Of a stretch of 8,550 nucleotides of DNA, positions 1 through 5,821 are shown in pieces (within the stretch, counting starts at the first letter, position 1; each line of letters opens with the position of its first letter). The translations under genes were made by a program, and so were the position numbers. Source of the DNA: an uncultured Roseburia sp. (lineage in GTDB: Bacteria; Bacillota; Clostridia; Lachnospirales; Lachnospiraceae); contig CANODN010000071.1 of the NCBI GenBank assembly GCA_947564765.1, forward strand, positions 1-8,550, given 5' to 3'. The notes below the pieces were generated by a model. The model saw nothing but the letters and a program-made list of their open reading frames with translations. It was not told where the DNA came from and searched no databases.

Positions 1-418
1 CCAAAACATTCCCGTCAAACTGCATGAGAATGATAATCAGTACAAGAAACAAAAAAGCCTGGGGAACTTTCATAATGAGCTGTTTGGTTTCCTCATAGAG
101 CTGCGGCGCCCGCAGACCGATTGACAAATTGACAAAATCCGGTGTCATTCTGTCAATATATGCCCTCATAAACATTTCCAGGTCTGTCTGCAAATCCCAC
201 TCGACATTTTCAAAAATCTCCGGTACGACATCCGCCCTCCATCCTGCCTGGTTTGCCCCTTGTAAAACAATATCCTTTTTACTCTTAAACTTGCGGAATA
301 AAGTACATTCATTTACACCGGCTGCCTTCGCAATCTCTTTCGTCGTTGTTGCGACATATCCTTTATCCCGAACTAATGTCATTGCTGCATCAATTATTTT
401 CTGACTTGTTTCATCCAA
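1..418 (-). CDS. TetR/AcrR-family transcriptional regulator (3' end cut by window edge)
   Basis: This is a DNA-binding repressor-type regulator, of which 139 residues are visible and the C-terminus lies outside the window. The N-terminal helix-turn-helix is clear: about residues 24-51 include TTTKEIAKAAGVNECTLF followed by the typical RKFKSKKDI segment. The rest should be the ligand-binding helical domain. The start is a TTG at 416-418, because the frame has a TGA nine bases upstream of it and a strong GGAGGTG site sits 7 bases before the TTG. An ATG at 412-414 is in another frame. The gene has its own promoter and an inverted repeat in it, which suggests autoregulation (inference). Near the visible end, a run of about 13 mostly hydrophobic residues (FLFLVLIIILMQF) replaces the amphipathic helix expected there. 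The target is unknown; the neighbouring permease operon or genes beyond the edge are both possible. Confidence 0.88.
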   Translation of the reverse strand, partial: MDETSQKIIDAAMTLVRDKGYVATTTKEIAKAAGVNECTLFRKFKSKKDIVLQGANQAGWRADVVPEIFENVEWDLQTDLEMFMRAYIDRMTPDFVNLSIGLRAPQLYEETKQLIMKVPQAFLFLVLIIILMQFDGNVL

Positions 419-425
419 ATCCGCT

Positions 426-432
426 CACCTCC
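426..432 (-). promoter_or_regulatory. Ribosome binding site fixing a TTG start for the TetR gene
   Basis: GGAGGTG on the minus strand lies 7 bases upstream of the TTG at 416-418. It is the only strong ribosome binding site here, and the TetR frame has no ATG near it, so it supports the unusual TTG start. Confidence 0.75.
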
Positions 433-445
433 ATGCAAGTACATG

Positions 446-475
446 CTTTCATATTAGCAGATAAAAGGATGAAAG
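446..475. repeat. Inverted repeat overlapping the TetR-gene promoter, candidate operator
   Basis: CTTTCAT (446-452) and ATGAAAG (469-475) form a perfect 7-bp inverted repeat with a 16-bp spacer. The arms overlap the -10 and -35 boxes. A second, imperfect 12-bp palindrome (GCAAGTACATGC, 435-446, two mismatched positions) sits around the predicted transcription start. Size and position fit TetR-type autorepression, but 7-bp arms in AT-rich DNA can also arise by chance. Confidence 0.4.
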
Positions 476-479
476 TCAA
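451..479 (-). promoter_or_regulatory. Sigma-A-like promoter of the TetR gene
   Basis: On the minus strand, TTGACT (474-479) and TAATAT (451-456) are separated by exactly 17 bases. Transcription would start near 444, leaving a leader of about 26 bases before the TTG start. The -35 box begins 5 bases after the stop codon of the upstream gene, so the regulator has a dedicated promoter even though it follows the permease operon on the same strand. Confidence 0.75.
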
Positions 480-484
480 TATTA

Positions 485-1111
485 TCACTTTCGCTCTCCT
501 GATATCGTAATCAAACGATTTTCAACCATATAATGCAAATTTCTCTCATTCTCCAAACAACATTCCCCTTTTATATATCTTTTGAGTATGTTGCTTTCCG
601 TTTTTTTAAATCCTTCAGAATACGCATTGGCAGCCTTCAAAGCCTCTTCCCTGCCGAAAAATTCATCGATCAACTGTATCGAATTTGAAAATGCATCAAA
701 TCCATAACGATAGATCAGTTTCAACAATCCGCTGCTGTAATCCTTTTCCAGTTCTTCTACAACAGGCAATACCTTCGTTTTTATCCCTTCTATCATTGAC
801 AGAAAAACTTTTTCTCTGCTGTTTTCATCTGTAATATCCCACCAATATTCGGCATCTGTCCGAAAAGGAATCCCCGCAATACCACTCTTCATAGTAAGTG
901 ATCTATCATATCTTTTACACCAGATCCTGCACTCGCTGCGAATCTCAATATCTGAACAGTAATTATATTTAGAAGAATAGAAATCTATCTGAAAAACAAG
1001 TTCATTGATCTGTTTTTTTAATTCCCGTCTGCTTTTCAGATATTTCCACTTGATGATCTGATTTACATCCATGATGAAAGAATCTATATATTCTTTGACT
1101 GTTTCACTCAT
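485..1111 (-). CDS. Hypothetical soluble protein of 208 residues, possibly DUF4304-like
   Basis: I do not recognise this protein with certainty. It has no signal peptide or membrane segment. Its layout has weak likeness to DUF4304 proteins: an N-terminal helical part, a probable beta-rich part around residues 38-82 (INELVFQIDFYSSKYN, RIWCKRYDRSL), an aromatic YWWDI at 89-93, and a helical part with KVLPVVEELEKD at 113-124. The C-terminal 80 residues are probably helical (EEALKAANAYSEGFKK at 155-170). It contains several cysteines (C52, C61, C65, and the pair C184/C185) without an obvious metal motif. GAGGG precedes the ATG at 1109-1111. It starts 18 bases after the stop of the coiled-coil gene, so it is probably the last gene of the permease operon. 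Proteins of the DUF4304 type have no established function that I can use here. Confidence 0.65.
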   Translation of the reverse strand: MSETVKEYIDSFIMDVNQIIKWKYLKSRRELKKQINELVFQIDFYSSKYNYCSDIEIRSECRIWCKRYDRSLTMKSGIAGIPFRTDAEYWWDITDENSREKVFLSMIEGIKTKVLPVVEELEKDYSSGLLKLIYRYGFDAFSNSIQLIDEFFGREEALKAANAYSEGFKKTESNILKRYIKGECCLENERNLHYMVENRLITISGERK

Positions 1112-1129
1112 CTTTTCCCTCTTTTGAAC

Positions 1130-1699
1130 TTATTCTATCTCCGGTATCTCAATCTCCGGTAAATCCACAGCCGCCTCGGCATTGTCGGCCTTACCCTGCG
1201 GATCGTATTCCTCCTCTATTTTGTCCTCGTCTTCCCAAAGGGAGTCGTATTTTTTCCGTTTTTCTTCCATGAGCCTCATGGCGGCCAGATTTTTGGCAGC
1301 CTTATACATTTCCATACTGTACTCCATTAATTTCTGTTCGTCCTTGGCAGGAACTATGGCGCCGCTTGAAATCCGCCGGAAAACAGTCATAATTTTTCCA
1401 ACCTCCATAGCAGCATCCTGCAAGGCATCCTTCTGCTGTTTCGATACTTCCCCGTTCCAGACGGCTGCATGCTGTTCTGCCAGCTGATCCAGAACCGTCT
1501 GGTTTTCATCAAATTTTTGACTTACTTCTTTTATGGAAAGTTCCAATGTCGCAGCCGCTTCTGAAAAATATGCTTTTTCCTCTTCGGAAGCGGGAACTCT
1601 TTTCTGTAATTCATCGCGTTTCTTAACCAGCTGTTTCCGCTGGTTTATCAGTGCCTGACGCTGCTGCCGGTATTTTTTCTGCGCTTCGCTTATTTTCAT
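1130..1699 (-). CDS. Small coiled-coil protein of unknown function (189 residues)
   Basis: The protein is highly charged and helical with no signal peptide or membrane segment, so it is probably cytoplasmic. Residues 1-75 are rich in K, R, Q and E with coiled-coil character, beginning MKISEAQKKYRQQRQALI. A central part (about 100-150) contains GKIMTVFRRISSGAIVPAKD, and the C-terminal 40 residues are strongly acidic and end in the small repeat PEIEIPEIE. The start chosen is the ATG at 1697-1699, not the ATG 21 bases upstream at 1718-1720, because GGGAGG lies 7 bases before it. It lies 65 bases downstream of the FtsX-type permease and 18 bases upstream of the next gene, so it is probably co-transcribed with both. 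A cytoplasmic partner or adaptor of the permease is conceivable, but that rests only on the operon. Confidence 0.75.
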   Translation of the reverse strand: MKISEAQKKYRQQRQALINQRKQLVKKRDELQKRVPASEEEKAYFSEAAATLELSIKEVSQKFDENQTVLDQLAEQHAAVWNGEVSKQQKDALQDAAMEVGKIMTVFRRISSGAIVPAKDEQKLMEYSMEMYKAAKNLAAMRLMEEKRKKYDSLWEDEDKIEEEYDPQGKADNAEAAVDLPEIEIPEIE

Positions 1700-1706
1700 C
1701 TCTGAT

Positions 1707-1712
1707 CCTCCC
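1707..1712 (-). promoter_or_regulatory. Ribosome binding site deciding the start of the coiled-coil gene
   Basis: GGGAGG on the minus strand lies 7 bases before the ATG at 1697-1699. It sits inside the longer reading frame that begins at 1720, which argues for the internal ATG and a 189-residue product. Confidence 0.75.
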
Positions 1713-1764
1713 TGATACATATGACAAACTATAATATATATATCGGCAATTTCCGGCGATTTTT

Positions 1765-3291
1765 CTACTTTCTCTCCAAAACCTCCCGGGGCTTCTGTCC
1801 CAAAATCTCTGCGGAAGATGCCAGAACCGCCGCAGCCCCGGTTCCAATTAAAAGCAAAAGTACAAAGCCGGCCTCCCCAATCGTAACCCCATAGGGCAGC
1901 GCCTTCTCTTTTGCCGGCGGCTGCATATTGATATACATATCATCTGTTCCTACTTCAATTTCCACCTCGAATTTCTCTGTCCCGCCTGCAGAGTAAAGCA
2001 GCGTCTGCAGCCCGTCTCCCGCCAGTTTCGTTACCGGTCCTGACAAAAGCAGCGCCGCAAGAAATGCAGCTGTTGCAATACTGCTGCATTCTATGAGAAA
2101 CTGCTGCAATACTGCATGTTTTTTGATTCCAATGGAAGAGAAAATCCCGATTTCATGTTTTCGGCTGCGCATCCATATGGTCATCACCAGATAAAGAATC
2201 ACAAGAACACTGACAACGGAAATGACAGCCAGCAGATTGGATATCTTCATCATCGCAAGCAGCGGCGCCGCTGCAGTCTGATAATCTTTGTCATATACTC
2301 CGAATTTGTAATACTTCCAGTCAATGGAGTCTATGGCCAAAAGCTTTTCCTTTACCGAATCCAGATAAGACGGATCTTCCACAAAAACAGTCATCAGACA
2401 GACAACATCATCGCTTACCGGAGCAAACACCGGATCGTTACGATGAATCTGACGCTCCCGCCTAACCCAGGTCCATACATCCGTCGTAGAAAAAAACGTA
2501 TTTGCCAGAATATCATCTTCAAATGTTTTATCCGGAATAACCTTCTGTTCAAAATTGATATGAAAAATCCCTGCAACCTCTGTTTCATAAACTGTGCCGT
2601 AGAGTTCTCCTGTAAAAATATCCGCCTGCTGCGCCGTAATTTTATCTCCCACCTTTAAATTGTTTTTCTCCGCCACTTCATCGGATATGAGAACCCTGTT
2701 CTTTTCATTTACCCGGATATGCTCTCCTGCTGCAAGCTCGACTGCACCGTTTACAAAAGAAGGATGCCACTCGCTGTCATAAACCATGAGGAAACTGTTG
2801 GTATGTGCATTAGTTTCATAATATTTCCGGTTATTTCTCACATATTTCCGATTCTCTTCTGCCTCCTCATCCTCCAGAGGGATTTTTCCGTCTGCAGCAT
2901 CCAGACACCATGAATTGTAGCCGGGATGCAGCATAAGCCCGGTATATGCGTCATCCCGCTGCAGATTATCGCAGTAAAACCCGCTGACGCCTTCAATCGC
3001 CTGAAACTCTTCAATATGATGCTCTCGGATCACATCTGCATAGTAGTTTAATACCTTCTCTCCATTTTCATCAAAGGTATACTCGCTTTCAATCGACGAT
3101 CCTCCGGTTAATTCTATTCGCAGACCCGTTTTCAGTGTTTTCTGAAAGTCTTCTGCCGCTTTTCCGGCGCTCCTTTTAATGGAAATTCCGGTCAGAAGAA
3201 ATAATCCCGCTGCCAGAAAAATCAAAAACAAAAGAATACTCCGTATTTTTTTACGTGTCACATACAAAAACGCCCGCTTAAAAACATTCAC
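1765..3291 (-). CDS. ABC transporter permease, FtsX/Vex type
   Basis: This is an integral membrane permease of the type-VII ABC (MacB/FtsX) class, 508 residues. TM1 is at about residues 17-37 after a basic N-terminus (VTRKKIRSILLF). A large extracytoplasmic domain spans about 40-345, then TM2 (352-373), TM3 (399-418) and TM4 (473-494). The loop after TM2, RSRKHEIGIFSSIGIKK (375-391), is the typical FtsX-domain segment that couples to the ATPase. The N-terminus and single FtsX domain resemble Vex-type permeases of Gram-positives. The start is a GTG at 3289-3291 behind a G-rich site; the ATG two bases upstream runs straight into TGA in another frame. No ATPase gene lies on either side: upstream is a terminator and an unrelated operon, downstream are the coiled-coil and unknown genes. 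It must borrow an ATPase from elsewhere, or be a remnant of a larger transporter operon. The substrate is unknown. Confidence 0.9.
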   Translation of the reverse strand: MNVFKRAFLYVTRKKIRSILLFLIFLAAGLFLLTGISIKRSAGKAAEDFQKTLKTGLRIELTGGSSIESEYTFDENGEKVLNYYADVIREHHIEEFQAIEGVSGFYCDNLQRDDAYTGLMLHPGYNSWCLDAADGKIPLEDEEAEENRKYVRNNRKYYETNAHTNSFLMVYDSEWHPSFVNGAVELAAGEHIRVNEKNRVLISDEVAEKNNLKVGDKITAQQADIFTGELYGTVYETEVAGIFHINFEQKVIPDKTFEDDILANTFFSTTDVWTWVRRERQIHRNDPVFAPVSDDVVCLMTVFVEDPSYLDSVKEKLLAIDSIDWKYYKFGVYDKDYQTAAAPLLAMMKISNLLAVISVVSVLVILYLVMTIWMRSRKHEIGIFSSIGIKKHAVLQQFLIECSSIATAAFLAALLLSGPVTKLAGDGLQTLLYSAGGTEKFEVEIEVGTDDMYINMQPPAKEKALPYGVTIGEAGFVLLLLIGTGAAAVLASSAEILGQKPREVLERK

Positions 3292-3297
3292 ATCGAT

Positions 3298-3305
3298 CCC
3301 CCCTC
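3298..3305 (-). promoter_or_regulatory. Ribosome binding site for the GTG start of the permease
   Basis: GAGGGGGG on the minus strand lies 6 bases upstream of the GTG at 3289-3291. It supports this start over the out-of-frame ATG that is followed at once by TGA. Confidence 0.6.
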
Positions 3306-3317
3306 AGCTTCGCTTTA

Positions 3318-3346
3318 TCTATATCATAGTGCAGCGTCACAGTCAA
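3318..3346 (-). promoter_or_regulatory. Sigma-A-like promoter of the permease operon
   Basis: TTGACT (3341-3346) and TATAGA (3318-3323) on the minus strand are separated by exactly 17 bases. This is just upstream of the permease and downstream of the hairpin that ends the preceding operon. It gives a leader of roughly 20 bases and sets the 5' boundary of the permease, coiled-coil and unknown-gene operon. Confidence 0.65.
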
Positions 3347-3407
3347 ATCAATATATTTATGTCTTTTTTCATAATTTCAAATTCTGATTCCTCTTTCACA
3401 TACAGCA

Positions 3408-3445
3408 AAAGGGCTGAAAATGCTCCCTCGCATTTTCAGCCCTTT
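3408..3445 (-). terminator. Perfect 16-bp hairpin ending the dehydrogenase/reductase operon
   Basis: AAAGGGCTGAAAATGC (3408-3423) and its exact complement (3430-3445) enclose a 6-base loop. It lies 12 bases past the stop codon of the aldo/keto reductase. On the minus strand the stem runs into only four T residues (CCCTTTTGC), so the U-tract is short for a classical intrinsic terminator, but the very stable stem makes termination or 3'-end protection likely. No plus-strand gene lies upstream that would need it. Confidence 0.75.
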
Positions 3446-3457
3446 GATCGGGTTCAC

Positions 3458-4474
3458 TTACAAAGACACAATTCTGCCATCCAGATCCCAAAGATCCTCC
3501 CAGCTTTTTGCGCCTTCCCACAAAAACACCTGTCCTTTTATCAAACGGCAGTTCCTGTCCTCACCTTCGATTGCCGCCATTTCCTCCTCGGTAAGCGGAT
3601 CAGAAACTGCACATTCCAGATTGGAAATATATTGCGGTTCTTTCACCGAAAAAGGAATCGGCACCTGTCCTCTCTGCACTGCCCACTTCAAACAGATAAC
3701 TGCCGGATGGACCTGATGCGCACTGGCAGCCGCTAAAACCGCTGGAAGCTGCGTGTCTGCCACATCTTCCGAACTCCTGTCTCTCTCCGGTCTTGAGGGA
3801 GATCCGATGGGACAATAACCAATGGGAAGAATATCATGCTCCTTTGCATATGCAAACAACTCAGGCTGCTGAAAAGACGGATGCAGCTCCATTTCCAGGG
3901 CCGCCGGTTTTATTCTGCACAAAGGAAGAATTGCTTCCAGCTTCGGAATCGTCATATTGCTCATTCCGATATAACGTACAAGTCCTTTTTCCACCAGATC
4001 CTCACACTGTCTCCAGGTTGCCATAAATTCTTCCAGAGAAAACGGTCTGGAATCCGGATTTCTGGAATCCCCATCGCATCCCGGCGCATGATAATTCGGA
4101 AACGGCCAGTGAACAAAATATAAATCCAGATAATCAAGTCCCAGATCCGACAAGCTTTTCCGGCAAGACTCCTCCACCTTACCTGCTCCGTGCATATCAT
4201 TCCACACCTTGGAAGTAATAAACAATTCCTTTCTTTCCACAATGCCTTCTGAGAAAACTCTCTGCAGCACTGCCCCGATCTGCGCTTCGTTCTGATAAAC
4301 CGCCGCACAGTCAATCAGACGGTAACCATATTTAATTGCCCCGTAAACCGCTTCTGACACGGTATCTGCTCCATATTTATCCGAACCAAATGTTCCGAGT
4401 CCCACACAGGGAATTTCTTCGCCGCTGCTTAAGACTCTGCGGGGTATTTTGTTCTGATCGATTTTCTTATCCAT
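3458..4474 (-). CDS. Aldo/keto reductase
   Basis: This is a cytoplasmic NAD(P)H-dependent carbonyl reductase with a TIM-barrel fold, 338 residues. The family's catalytic tetrad is complete: D55 and Y60 in LIDCAAVYQNE, K89 in ITSKVWN, and H122 in LYFVHWPFP. The N-terminal GLGTFG strand and the late GMSN strand are also present. The cofactor segment reads VPIPFSVKEPQYISN where many members have IPKS, so the lysine that usually contacts the NADP 2'-phosphate is replaced by phenylalanine. The start is the ATG at 4472-4474, because AAAAGAGG ends 6 bases before it; the longer frame from 4516 would overlap the upstream gene and has no such site. It follows the zinc dehydrogenase by 31 bases and is followed by a strong hairpin, so the two form an operon. 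The substrate is unknown; a sugar, polyol or hydroxyaldehyde is plausible. Confidence 0.93.
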   Translation of the reverse strand: MDKKIDQNKIPRRVLSSGEEIPCVGLGTFGSDKYGADTVSEAVYGAIKYGYRLIDCAAVYQNEAQIGAVLQRVFSEGIVERKELFITSKVWNDMHGAGKVEESCRKSLSDLGLDYLDLYFVHWPFPNYHAPGCDGDSRNPDSRPFSLEEFMATWRQCEDLVEKGLVRYIGMSNMTIPKLEAILPLCRIKPAALEMELHPSFQQPELFAYAKEHDILPIGYCPIGSPSRPERDRSSEDVADTQLPAVLAAASAHQVHPAVICLKWAVQRGQVPIPFSVKEPQYISNLECAVSDPLTEEEMAAIEGEDRNCRLIKGQVFLWEGAKSWEDLWDLDGRIVSL

Positions 4475-4480
4475 ATCTGA

Positions 4481-4488
4481 CCTCTTTT
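4481..4488 (-). promoter_or_regulatory. Ribosome binding site deciding the aldo/keto reductase start
   Basis: AAAAGAGG on the minus strand lies 6 bases before the ATG at 4472-4474. It sits inside the longer possible frame and so favours the 338-residue product. Confidence 0.65.
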
Positions 4489-4505
4489 CTATGGGCATAA
4501 ACATA

Positions 4506-5564
4506 TCAGTCATCAAAAGTTACTGCTACTTTACCGCACTGGCCTTCCGCCATAAGCCGGTATGCCTCATCTGCTTTATCAAGAGAAAATTCATGTGTAA
4601 TCAACTCCTCCGGATGAATACCCCAGCGAACCAGACGCTCTACCAGCTCTTCCATTCTCCAAAGAGACGTAACCCAGGAGCCGTAAATCGTCTTTTGTCC
4701 GTGGATAATATCCGGACTCGGCTGAAATGTACAGGTTCCTCCTTCGCCTACAAATGCAATTTTGCCCCATTCTCTTGTAGCACGGATGGCAAGCTGTCTT
4801 CCCGCGTCATTTGCAGATGCATCAATGGCTCTTTCTACGCCCTTTCCGTCCGTTACGGCCAATATCTGCTCCAGAGCATCCTCTCCCGGTTTAAAAATAT
4901 AATCCGCCAGTCCAAGCTTCTGTGCAAGATCAATCCGGTAATCGTTCATCTCGACCCCGATCAGCTTATTGGCTCCCATAGCTTTGGCAAGCATAAGCGC
5001 CGCCAGCCCCACCGGGCCGAGTCCCGTAACAAGAACCGCGTCATTGCCGCAAATGCCGATCTTCTCAATTGCCTCGTATACGGTTCCAAATCCACAGGCA
5101 ACCTGAGCGCCGTCTTTGTATGTAAGCTCATCCGGCAAAGCAATCAAATCCTTCTCATCTGCCAGAATATACGGAGCCATGCCGCCGTTTCTCTGCCAGC
5201 CGTATGCCTGGCGGAACTTGCTCTTACAGGAAATGTAATATCCTCTTCTGCAGTCATTGCAGACGCCGCAGCCTGAAATATGATATACGATTACTCTGTC
5301 GCCTTTTTTAAAACGTTTCAGGCCTTCGCCCTCTTCCACAATAATACCGCATGGCTCATGGCCTGCGATCATACCGGGAATATAACCCTCCGGTCCTTTC
5401 CCCGTGTGCTCTTTGTAAATACAGCGAATATCGCTTCCGCATATGGTACTCGCTTTCGTCTGGATCAAAACCTGTCCGTGTCCCGGCACAGGTATTTCAA
5501 AATCCTTCAGCTCTACCGTACTGTTACCAGGCAGAATAGCTCCCTTCATCTTATTTGCTCCCAT
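4506..5564 (-). CDS. Zinc-dependent medium-chain alcohol/polyol dehydrogenase
   Basis: This is a cytoplasmic NAD(P)-dependent dehydrogenase of the MDR superfamily, 352 residues, in the sorbitol/threonine dehydrogenase-like group. Catalytic zinc ligands are C42 (ICGSD) and H69-E70 (GHE), with C157 (ACGFGT) as the likely third. The structural zinc lobe is C99, C102, C105 and C113 (GCGVCNDCRRG onward). The Rossmann motif GLGPVG is at 181-186, followed by an acidic E205 (LIGVEMN), which usually favours NAD(H) over NADP(H). Length and domain order are complete. The ATG at 5562-5564 is preceded by GAGAGG at 6 bases. It is the first gene of a two-gene operon with the aldo/keto reductase and is divergent from an AraC-type regulator, the likely controller. 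Substrate inference: a secondary alcohol on a polyol, sugar or diol; the sequence does not fix it. Confidence 0.93.
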   Translation of the reverse strand: MGANKMKGAILPGNSTVELKDFEIPVPGHGQVLIQTKASTICGSDIRCIYKEHTGKGPEGYIPGMIAGHEPCGIIVEEGEGLKRFKKGDRVIVYHISGCGVCNDCRRGYYISCKSKFRQAYGWQRNGGMAPYILADEKDLIALPDELTYKDGAQVACGFGTVYEAIEKIGICGNDAVLVTGLGPVGLAALMLAKAMGANKLIGVEMNDYRIDLAQKLGLADYIFKPGEDALEQILAVTDGKGVERAIDASANDAGRQLAIRATREWGKIAFVGEGGTCTFQPSPDIIHGQKTIYGSWVTSLWRMEELVERLVRWGIHPEELITHEFSLDKADEAYRLMAEGQCGKVAVTFDD

Positions 5565-5581
5565 AATTTACCTCTCTTTCC

Positions 5582-5595
5582 GCGTCTTAAGACGC
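5582..5595. repeat. Perfect 14-bp palindrome in the dehydrogenase leader
   Basis: GCGTCTTAAGACGC is its own exact reverse complement. It lies just upstream of the ribosome binding site of the zinc dehydrogenase (5571-5576) and downstream of its predicted promoters. It could be a dimeric-regulator operator or a small leader hairpin. The half-site AGACGC recurs as a direct repeat at 5607-5612, 17 bases away. Confidence 0.6.
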
Positions 5596-5605
5596 TTATC
5601 CATTT

Positions 5606-5634
5606 CAGACGCCGCATCCTTTTACGGCTGTCTG
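5606..5634. repeat. Imperfect inverted repeat in the dehydrogenase leader
   Basis: CAGACGCCG (5606-5614) and CGGCTGTCTG (5625-5634) pair over nine base pairs with one bulged base and a 10-base loop. In a minus-strand transcript this would be a moderate hairpin upstream of the 14-bp palindrome. It has no U-tract, so it is not an obvious terminator; it may be an operator or an mRNA-stabilising stem. Confidence 0.4.
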
Positions 5635-5657
5635 CCTTCACGGTTTCTTATGCTTTT

Positions 5658-5707
5658 ATTATAAACCATCCTCTGTTTTTTTTAAGCTTGATTCCTGCCG
5701 TTTTCAA
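5658..5707 (-). promoter_or_regulatory. Promoter region of the zinc dehydrogenase/aldo-keto reductase operon
   Basis: Two overlapping candidates are visible on the minus strand. One has a perfect TATAAT at 5658-5663 with a weak -35 (CTTAAA, 5681-5686, 17-bp spacer). The other has TTGAAA (5702-5707) and TAAAAA (5679-5684) with a 17-bp spacer. A consensus -10 paired with a poor -35 is the usual look of an activator-dependent promoter, which would fit AraC-type control. The leader would be about 85-110 bases and would contain both inverted repeats. Confidence 0.5.
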
Positions 5708-5760
5708 CAAAAGAATGTCGTGTTTTTATATCTTTCAAACAAAAAAACGTCACGCCTGCA

Positions 5761-5789
5761 TTGACGGTAAAAAAAGGCAATGCTAAAAT
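5761..5789 (+). promoter_or_regulatory. Extended -10 promoter of the AraC-family gene
   Basis: TTGACG (5761-5766) and TAAAAT (5784-5789) are separated by 17 bases, and a TG precedes the -10 with one base between (TGCTAAAAT). The regulator should be transcribed constitutively at a fair level. Because the promoter covers an ATG at 5780, that ATG cannot be the translation start. Confidence 0.7.
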
Positions 5790-5809
5790 TTAAAATGATT
5801 TATTCCACC

Positions 5810-5816
5810 AGAAAGG
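5810..5816 (+). promoter_or_regulatory. Ribosome binding site indicating a GTG start for the AraC gene
   Basis: AGAAAGG lies 5 bases before the GTG at 5822. The in-frame ATG at 5831 would be 14 bases away, too far, so GTG is preferred. Confidence 0.6.
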
Positions 5817-5821
5817 CAGAA

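Noticed and set aside
1725..1745. AT-rich TATATAT tract as a promoter for the coiled-coil gene
   Set aside because: It offers several -10-like words but no acceptable -35 at 16-18 bases, so co-transcription with the permease is the simpler view.
2116..2658. Plus-strand open frame inside the permease gene
   Set aside because: It is antisense to the extracytoplasmic domain of a full-length FtsX-type permease and its product is low-complexity in character, without a domain.
4475..4516. Longer aldo/keto reductase starting at 4516
   Set aside because: It would overlap the upstream dehydrogenase and lacks a ribosome binding site, while AAAAGAGG sits correctly before the ATG at 4472-4474. The extra residues are not part of the fold.
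4491..5276. Long open frame on the plus strand (261 residues)
   Set aside because: It lies antisense to the zinc dehydrogenase, which has complete family motifs on the minus strand. The plus-strand product has no recognisable domain and no ribosome binding site of note.
5280..5786. Plus-strand open frame running from the dehydrogenase into the intergenic region
   Set aside because: Most of it is antisense to the dehydrogenase N-terminus and the rest crosses the promoters of both divergent genes. The product shows no domain.
5780..5821. ATG at 5780 as start of the AraC gene
   Set aside because: It lies inside the promoter (spacer and -10 box 5784-5789), upstream of the predicted transcript start. 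GTG at 5822 has a well-placed AGAAAGG.
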